Of a stretch of DNA of 64,000 nucleotides, positions 58,964 to 64,000 are shown in pieces. The notes under the pieces were generated by a model. It ran no database searches. It saw only the letters and a list, made by a program, of their open reading frames with translations, and was not told where the DNA came from. Source of the stretch: Chlamydiota bacterium (GTDB lineage: Bacteria; Auribacterota; Tritonobacteria; UBA1439). The position numbers and the translations under genes are program-made. The stretch is taken from positions 62,001 through 126,000 of the forward strand of contig JAAYCL010000037.1 in NCBI GenBank assembly GCA_012729785.1. The letters run 5' to 3'. How positions within the stretch are numbered: position 1 is the stretch's first letter; each line of letters begins with the position of its first letter.

Positions 58964-58993
58964 TTGTCGCCGGCTTGCGCCCTGTGCTATAGT
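58964..58993 (+). promoter_or_regulatory. Promoter of the DUF5989/SxtJ/carbamoyltransferase operon
   Basis: TTGTCG (58964-58969), 18-base spacer ending TGC, TATAGT (58988-58993). The ATG at 59000 lies where transcription would start, pointing to a leaderless mRNA. Confidence 0.6.
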
Positions 58994-58999
58994 GACGAT

Positions 59000-59152
59000 A
59001 TGCGTGAACTGCTGAAGGAGTTATGGCTGTTCCTCAAGGAGACCAAGATGTGGTGGATCGCGCCGATCCTTATCGTCCTGGTTCTTCTGAGCATCCTCGT
59101 CTTCGTGACGGAGGGGTCGGCGGTCCTGCCGTTCATCTACACCCTGTTCTGA
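59000..59152 (+). CDS. DUF5989 family small membrane protein
   Basis: A 50-residue protein starting MRELLKELWLFLKETKMWW with one hydrophobic segment (IAPILIVLVLLSILVFVTEG, about 20-40). This is the DUF5989 pattern, a tiny protein regularly encoded just before SxtJ-like proteins and carbamoyltransferases in polysaccharide loci. Its role is not known; a membrane adaptor for the carbamoyltransferase is a reasonable inference. The ATG at 59000 is preferred to an upstream in-frame ATG because the upstream one lies within the promoter spacer. Confidence 0.85.
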   Translation: MRELLKELWLFLKETKMWWIAPILIVLVLLSILVFVTEGSAVLPFIYTLF

Positions 59153-59171
59153 TCGCCCCGGGGCATCTCCG

Positions 59172-59495
59172 TTGAACCTGAGACTGAAGATCGTCGTTGC
59201 ATTCCTGTCCACGGTGGCCGCCCTCTCCCTCCTCGTCTGGCAACGGAGGCGATTCCCCGAGCCGATCGAGCGGGCCCTCGACGCGGTCAGGAGATGGTGG
59301 CTCCGCGTCGCAACGCGGATCGGACACGCCCAGACCGTCGTCATCCTCACGCTGGTCTACTTCACGGTCGTCGCCGTGACCGCGGTCATCGCGCGGCTGG
59401 CGGGGCGGGACTTCCTCCGGTTGCGCGCGCCGGGCGCGTGGCGCCCGCGCCGCCGCACCCGCGACACGATCGAAACCCTGCGGAGGCAGTTCTAG
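59172..59495 (+). CDS. SxtJ-like membrane protein
   Basis: A 107-residue protein with two hydrophobic segments (about 6-22 and 55-77). It ends with the SxtJ-like pattern of a membrane strand, ARLAGRDFLRLRAPGAW, and a basic tail. The start is a TTG (59172), with the Met-like reading MNLRLKIVVAFLSTVAAL; no ATG lies in a better position. SxtJ was named from the saxitoxin cluster and often accompanies DUF5989 and carbamoyltransferases. It sits 19 bases after the DUF5989 gene and 25 bases before the carbamoyltransferase gene. Similarity is by pattern, so the family call is tentative. Confidence 0.6.
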   Translation: MNLRLKIVVAFLSTVAALSLLVWQRRRFPEPIERALDAVRRWWLRVATRIGHAQTVVILTLVYFTVVAVTAVIARLAGRDFLRLRAPGAWRPRRRTRDTIETLRRQF

Positions 59496-59520
59496 ACGGC
59501 GCCGGCCGGACTGCAGATCC

Positions 59521-61323
59521 ATGAAGATACTCGGCATATCCTGCTTCTACCACGACTCCGCGGCGGCCCTCTGTCTGGACGGAAGGATCGTCGCGGCGGT
59601 GGAGGAGGAGTGATTCAGCAGGAAGAAGCACGACTCGGGCTTCCCGAAGCAGGCGATCGATTTCTGCCTGAAATTCGGCGGCGTGAGGATGGCCGACCTC
59701 GACTACGTCGTCTTCTACGAGAAGCCGTTCGTCAAGATGGAGCGGCTCATCCTCTCCTACCTCGCCACCTGGCCGCGCTCCTACCGGTCGTTTGTCACGG
59801 CGATGCCGATATGGCTCAGGGAGAAGATGCATATCCCGTCGGTGATCAGGAAGGAGACCGGCTACGAGGGGGAGATCCTCTACACCGACCACCACCTCTC
59901 CCACGCGGCGTCCTGTTTCCTCTGCTCCCCGTTCGAGGAGGCGGCGATCTTTACGATCGACGGCGTCGGCGAGTGGAACACCGCCTCGTACGGCATCGGG
60001 CGGGGCAACCGGGTCGAACTCACGCACGAGATCAACTTCCCCCACTCCCTCGGCCTCCTCTACAGCGCCTTCACCGGCTACCTCGGCTTCCGGGTCAACG
60101 ACGGGGAGTACAAGGTGATGGGGATGGCGCCGTACGGGACCCCCCGTTACGCGGACAAGATCCGCGAGCTCGTCGAGATCAACGACGACGGGAGTTTCCG
60201 GCTGGACATGGACTACTTCGCCTACCATTACAAGCTCCGGAACCTCACCCGGAAGTTCATCGATCTGTTCGGCCCGCCGCGCCCGCCCGAGTCGGTCTTC
60301 TACACCGAGCGCCTCTTCCCGGCAAAAGACCTGCCCGGGTGGGACGACGGCTGGGCGCGGGAGTGCCAGCGCTTCGCCGACATCGCCCACAGCATCCAGG
60401 AGGTCACCGAGGAGGCGATGCTGAAGACGGCCGAGTTCCTCCACCGCGAGACGGGGATGGACCGTCTCTGCATGGCGGGGGGGGTGGCCCTCAACTGCGT
60501 CGCCAACGGCGAGGTCCTCCGGAGGACGCCGTTCAAGGATATCTGGATCCAGCCCGGCGCGGGAGACTCCGGCGCGGCGATCGGCGCCGCCCTCTACGTC
60601 TACAACACGGTCCTCGGCAATCCGCGGAACTGGGTGATGGATCAGGCGTACCTGGGGCCGTCGTTCAGCGAGGCGTCGATCAGGGACTGGCTCGACAAAC
60701 AGGGGATCCCCTACACGGAGTATTCCGCCGAGGAGCTTCCGCGCGTCGTCGCCGGCCTCATCGCGGAGAAGAACGTCGTCGGCCTTTTCAACGGCAGGAT
60801 GGAGTTCGGCCCCCGGGCTCTCGGGGCGCGCTCGATCCTCGCCGACCCGCGCACGGCCGAGATGAAGGACATCCTGAACGAGAAGATCAAGCACCGCGAG
60901 CAGTTCAGGCCGTTCGCCCCGGCGGTGCTCGTCGAGAAGGCGGGCGACTACTTCGACCTCGGCTGCACGGACGCCCCGTATATGCTGATCGTGGGGGAGG
61001 TCAGGCCGGACAAGCGGTCGGTCATCCCCGCGGTCACGCACGCCGACCACACCGCCCGCCCCCAGACGGTGCGGCGCGATTCCAATCCCCGCTACTACGA
61101 CATCATCGCGGAGTTCGGGAAGCTCACCGGCGTCCCTGTCATCATCAACACATCCTTCAACGTCCGCGGCGAGCCGATCGTCCTCACGCCCGACCAGGCG
61201 TACCGCTGCTTCGCCACGACCGACATGGACTATTTGGTGCTGGAGCGCTGCGTCGTGGCCAAGAAGGAGATCCGCCCCGACCAGATCCCCCCCCCGCCCG
61301 AGTGGCTCCTGCTCGACAGGTAA
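59521..61323 (+). pseudogene. NodU/CmcH-type carbamoyltransferase with an in-frame TGA
   Basis: O-carbamoyltransferases add a carbamoyl group from carbamoyl phosphate to a sugar hydroxyl. The full frame would give 600 residues, normal for the family, starting MKILGISCFYHDSAAALCLD. Codon 31 (59611-59613) is TGA where relatives have Arg in EERFSRKKHD; a CGA-to-TGA transition explains it. All later motifs are intact: HHLSHAASCFLCSPFEEAAI, TIDGVGEW, KVMGMAPYG, MAGGVALNCVANGEV, MEFGPRALGARSILADPR and FRPFAPAVL. The next in-frame ATG is 59683, which would lose the first conserved strands. It is a recent nonsense mutant, a base-call error, or a read-through gene. Confidence 0.85.
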
Positions 61324-61348
61324 GCATCGCACATCGGTGAGCGACGTC

Positions 61349-62090
61349 ATGGGTCACGCAGCATCTCCGCGACACGCCTCCACCCCGCGCGCGAGGACAG
61401 CCGCTGTCCTCCTCGGCATCTGCCTCTCGTTGCTCCTTCTTTAGATCAAACTGCGCGCAGCAGGGCGTGTCTTTCTCCACCTCCAGGACCGCCGCAATAG
61501 GGCCTCGCTCACCCAGAAGGGCGAATTCCGGATCATCTGCCTTGGAGAATCCACCACGGCCCTGGGGGGCGAAAACTCCTATCCCCTTCAACTTGAAGAG
61601 ATTCTCAACAACGCGGGTCTGAGCGTGAAGATCAGCGTGATCAACAAGGGAGTCCCCTGCGTCCAAACCTCGTACATACTTGAGCACCTGGAGGCCAACC
61701 TCCGCAGTTGCGCCCCCCACATGGTCATGGCGATGATGGGCATCAACGACAGTAGGGATCTTCAACCGTACGACGATATCTCTGTCGGCGGTTCAAAACC
61801 GCGCATCGCGAGTCTCAGAGTCCATACATGCGCCCGTCTGTTGTGGGAAAACATTCGAATCGAGGCGGAAAGACTCACGGCGGGGGACGATGCGTCATGT
61901 TTTGAGAGGGGACGTTTGCTCAGGGGGGGCAAATCCGCTTCCGTGAAGCCGAACGGATGTTCGCGCTGGCACTCGAAAAAACCCCACCAACGCCGACGCC
62001 TGGTTCGAGCTTGGATCCCTGCGTCTCAAGATGGGGAAATGGGACCCGGGGAGGAAGGACCTCGAAAAGGCCATTGCGCTCGCGCCGGTC
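61349..62090 (+). pseudogene. Decayed SGNH-hydrolase gene with TPR tail
   Basis: The frame from ATG 61349 gives a signal/anchor segment (TAAVLLGICLSLLLL), is broken by TAG at 61442-61444, then continues IKLRAAGRVFLHLQ and the SGNH block RIICLGESTTALGGENSYPL, VINKGVPCVQTSYILEHLEA, and MVMAMMGINDSRDLQPYDD. From about 61935 a TPR motif follows (FREAERMFALALEK, then in another frame NADAWFELGSLRLKMGKWD). The shift lies in an A run at about 61977-61982, where one A seems missing. The hydrolase C-terminal DxxH part is absent. Related intact genes are membrane SGNH-TPR proteins found in glycan loci. Confidence 0.75.
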
Positions 62091-62091
62091 G

Positions 62092-62264
62092 TCGTCGCTG
62101 AAATCGAGCGGCATATGCCTGCACTTGCTCACCTTCGGCGCCCGGGCGCGGATCTTGCCCTCCTCGTCGATGATGGCGCGGCAGTCCCCGAGCGGCGTGG
62201 CGTCCAGGGCGAAGACCGGCCATCGGTATTTCACCGGGAACATGCCGCTCAGATGATCCTGCAC
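62092..62264 (-). pseudogene. Unassigned gene remnant
   Basis: A minus-strand stretch reads MQDHLSGMFPVKYRWPVFAL and DATPLGDCRAIIDEEGKIRA, then PKVSKCRHMPLDFSDDD. It has natural-looking amino-acid composition but no start in context and runs antisense into the TPR remnant. I do not recognise the family. It probably represents the internal or terminal piece of another gene joined during rearrangement. Confidence 0.3.
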
Positions 62265-62315
62265 CAGCCGGGCCCCGTTCCGCGAGCCGGCACAGGATCG
62301 CCGCCAACTGTTTTC

Positions 62316-62615
62316 TCACGAGGCGGCCTCCACCTCTTTGCGCGCTTGCGCGTACAGCTCCGCGCGGGAGAGGATGTCTTCCAGGTGGAGGGCCGCATAC
62401 AGGGCGAGCTCCGCGTGCCTTTCGGGAGTATGAACCGGTCCCGGGAGGGGTCGTCGGTGCCCGGCAGCCGCATCGTTTCCCCGAAGAGGACCGCGGCGAT
62501 CTCCGCGATCGAAAGCGCCGACCCGATATGCCCCACGCGGGCGCGCATCGACTCCTCGAGAACGAGGGTGCGCACCGCGCGGGGGGGGTGACCGGGCCGT
62601 TCATGCCCAGGATAT
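62316..62615 (-). pseudogene. Transketolase N-terminal subunit fragment
   Basis: About 95 residues of a transketolase N-terminal (thiamine-binding) subunit: RAVRTLVLEESMRARVGHIG, then SALSIAEIAAVLFGETMRL and RDRFILPKG. One base is then missing in the expected His codon (about 62435), and the other frame continues AELALYAALHLEDILSRAEL up to a TGA at 62316. A second shift probably lies in a run of eight C at about 62580-62590. A GTG overlapping that TGA (62319) starts VRKQLAAILCRLAER, resembling the start of the C-terminal subunit gene, but it ends in the unassigned remnant. The whole is non-functional debris of a sugar-precursor gene pair. Confidence 0.7.
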
Positions 62616-62766
62616 AGACGACGGGGCCCGGGGGGCGTCAAACGCCCCCCTCTCAGGGTGGCGGCCAACAGGAGGGAAACCGGCCGCACAAGAGATACCC
62701 TCGCTACCCCACCCGCCGGTTCATCGGGCCCTTCGCCCCTCGACCGCGCCGCCAACGGCGCCGACG

Positions 62767-63990
62767 TCACGGGCGCCTGTGTCGCTCCGCCGCACGGTGC
62801 GTGGAACGGAATCCCGGCATATGCTCTTCCATCCACCGGGCGATCGCCTCCCCGACGACCCTGTGCCCCCGCGGACTCGGATGCGTGTCGTTGCAGTAGT
62901 AGAGGAGCGGGAGCGACCCGGAGGCCTTCTCGAGGACGGGACATAGATCGATGTACGGGATGCCATTCCTGGCGGCGAATTCCCCGAACATCCTTCTCTT
63001 CTCGACCATCTCCCGTTCCACCTTCCCGAGGATATCCTCGCCGAGATCCCGGACGAGCGCCTGGAACAGTCGTTCTGTTTTCTCCCTCCCCGCGGAGTGC
63101 AGCATGTGCGGCAGGTAGACGCGGTCCTTCGACGGCATGAAGCAGACGACATACGCGATCCCCCGCTTCCTGCACTCGTCCCGCGCCGTCAGGAATTCAC
63201 GCTGTGCGATCTCCCATCCCTCCCGGGGCCACTCGGTGCGGATGCTGCTTGCGAGCATGCGAAGGGAGTGGGGGCACAGCGCGATACGCACCCCGGGGCC
63301 CAGCGACGGGAGTTCGATGTCGTTCAGCGCCGCCGCGACGGAATTCCGCTCGGCGCCGCCGGATGCCCCCTCGCCCCCCCCGTCGCCGCTCGATTCGCGA
63401 GAAACGTATCCGGGCAATGGACGCACAGGATCCCGGGGGATCAGCTTCAGCACGCGCAGCTCGTCGAGGGGAGTGTATGAGAACCCCATCGGGGCCGGAA
63501 GATACACCTGGCCCCAGAGGATGCTTCCGTCGCAGAGCCCGCCGCGGCGGAACTTCTCGAAGGCGATGTTCTCGGACAGGTCGTTGGCCTCGTAGAGGAT
63601 ATGCACAACCAGCCGGGGATCCCTGCGGAAGCCGTATCGCTCCAGGATGATCCTCTGCTGCGTCGTCCCCGTTCCCGAGAGGCCGAGATTCGCGCACGGC
63701 GTGCCGGTCGACTCCTGCACCACGTCGCACAGCGGCACCGCCGCATTCGAGGCCTCGATGAACGAATCCCCCAGGAACACGATATCCGGCGGCCCGCCGC
63801 CGCCCGCCGCGACGCGGAACCCCTCGGCGTCCCAGTCTGCGGCGATCCGCTGCGGCGGCGTACACCCCTTGAGTCCCGTCAGCCCGAGATGGAACAGATC
63901 GCCGTCGGAGAAGACATAGTCCATCCTGAAGTGCGGCACCCGGGTGAACCCGAGCTCCGCGTCGTATCTGTTGCTGTTGTTCATCCGCAT
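62767..63990 (-). CDS. SGNH/GDSL hydrolase-family protein, 5' end uncertain
   Basis: A protein of at least 407 residues. Block I is DIVFLGDSFIEASNAAVPL with the nucleophilic Ser at about residue 76. Block II is CANLGLSGTGTTQQRIILER, and the catalytic Asp-His pair is in YYCNDTHPSPRGHRVVGEAI near 385. The insertion around residues 205-225 is Gly/Ser-rich. Members in polysaccharide loci act as O-acetyltransferases or esterases. The first ATG is 10 bases from the window edge. Relatives usually begin with a membrane anchor, which is absent here, so the gene may extend beyond 64000. It is probably the next functional gene after the decayed zone. Confidence 0.8.
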   Translation of the reverse strand: MRMNNSNRYDAELGFTRVPHFRMDYVFSDGDLFHLGLTGLKGCTPPQRIAADWDAEGFRVAAGGGGPPDIVFLGDSFIEASNAAVPLCDVVQESTGTPCANLGLSGTGTTQQRIILERYGFRRDPRLVVHILYEANDLSENIAFEKFRRGGLCDGSILWGQVYLPAPMGFSYTPLDELRVLKLIPRDPVRPLPGYVSRESSGDGGGEGASGGAERNSVAAALNDIELPSLGPGVRIALCPHSLRMLASSIRTEWPREGWEIAQREFLTARDECRKRGIAYVVCFMPSKDRVYLPHMLHSAGREKTERLFQALVRDLGEDILGKVEREMVEKRRMFGEFAARNGIPYIDLCPVLEKASGSLPLLYYCNDTHPSPRGHRVVGEAIARWMEEHMPGFRSTHRAAERHRRP

Positions 63991-64000
63991 ATGCCGCCGG

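Noticed and set aside
59521-61323. TGA recoding (alternative genetic code or selenocysteine) in the carbamoyltransferase
   Set aside because: TGA ends many intact genes in the window, the affected position is a conserved Arg rather than Cys, and no selenocysteine-insertion-like stem was seen right after it. A CGA-to-TGA point mutation is simpler.
1-64000. tRNA, rRNA or CRISPR loci
   Set aside because: Reading intergenic regions on both strands showed no cloverleaf, no rRNA-like segment and no regularly spaced repeats.

Overview
This is a high-GC, gene-dense stretch of a bacterial chromosome. Abundant signal peptides and lipoboxes, a CsgG-type protein and LPP20/FlgT-type periplasmic proteins point to a diderm (Gram-negative) organism. 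The mix of a dnaX-ybaB-recR operon, a bifunctional-nuclease-family protein, an AmmeMemoRadiSam enzyme, a CobA-HemD fusion and a large surface-glycan locus fits an uncultured PVC- or Omnitrophota-like lineage. That placement is inference; the window has no rRNA or other phylogenetic marker that settles it. I saw no tRNA, rRNA or CRISPR array.

Region 1 (1-7.9 kb) is core housekeeping: dnaX, ybaB-type gene, recR, an HU gene with a clear promoter and terminator, an ACT-domain protein, a thiolase, a bifunctional-nuclease-family gene overlapping a TPR lipoprotein gene, a membrane methyltransferase and a secreted coiled-coil protein. Region 2 (7.9-10.5 kb) holds mobile debris: a 361-bp insertion-sequence relic with terminal inverted repeats and a REP-associated tyrosine transposase element with flanking palindromes and a frameshift. 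A Tat-signal radical SAM enzyme (AmrS family) lies between them. Region 3 (10.5-15.9 kb) is a seven-gene operon on the minus strand: two LPP20-type proteins (one with three copies of the domain), three small lipoproteins, a FlgT-like protein and a CsgG-family protein. It looks like an envelope assembly or secretion apparatus whose substrate I cannot identify. Region 4 (16.2-23.5 kb) has a GAF/sigma-54 activator, hemB, siroheme genes (cobA-hemD fusion and precorrin-2 dehydrogenase), a serine acetyltransferase and a secreted protein with two Ada-type metal-binding modules.

Region 5 (23.9-64 kb) is a roughly 40-kb surface-polysaccharide island that begins where an NfeD-type protease gene is cut off. 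It contains eight GT2 and seven GT4 glycosyltransferases, four radical SAM proteins, three methyltransferases, a sulfatase-fold protein, an ECF sigma/anti-sigma pair next to a duplicated secreted protein, the DUF5989/SxtJ-like/carbamoyltransferase module, and SGNH hydrolases. Three GT2 enzymes and one B12-radical SAM protein carry a similar C-terminal beta-rich domain that I do not recognise. Three of these four sit beside a closely related GT4 paralogue with an N-terminal QYWP motif, which suggests a repeated cassette. The distal end is decaying: the carbamoyltransferase has an in-frame TGA, and it is followed by remnants of an SGNH-TPR gene and a transketolase.

Many genes are preceded by an extended -10 promoter (TG, any base, then TATA-C/G-T), in several cases so close to the ATG that the transcript may be leaderless. 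Overlapping ATGA/GTGA junctions are common, so translational coupling is widespread.
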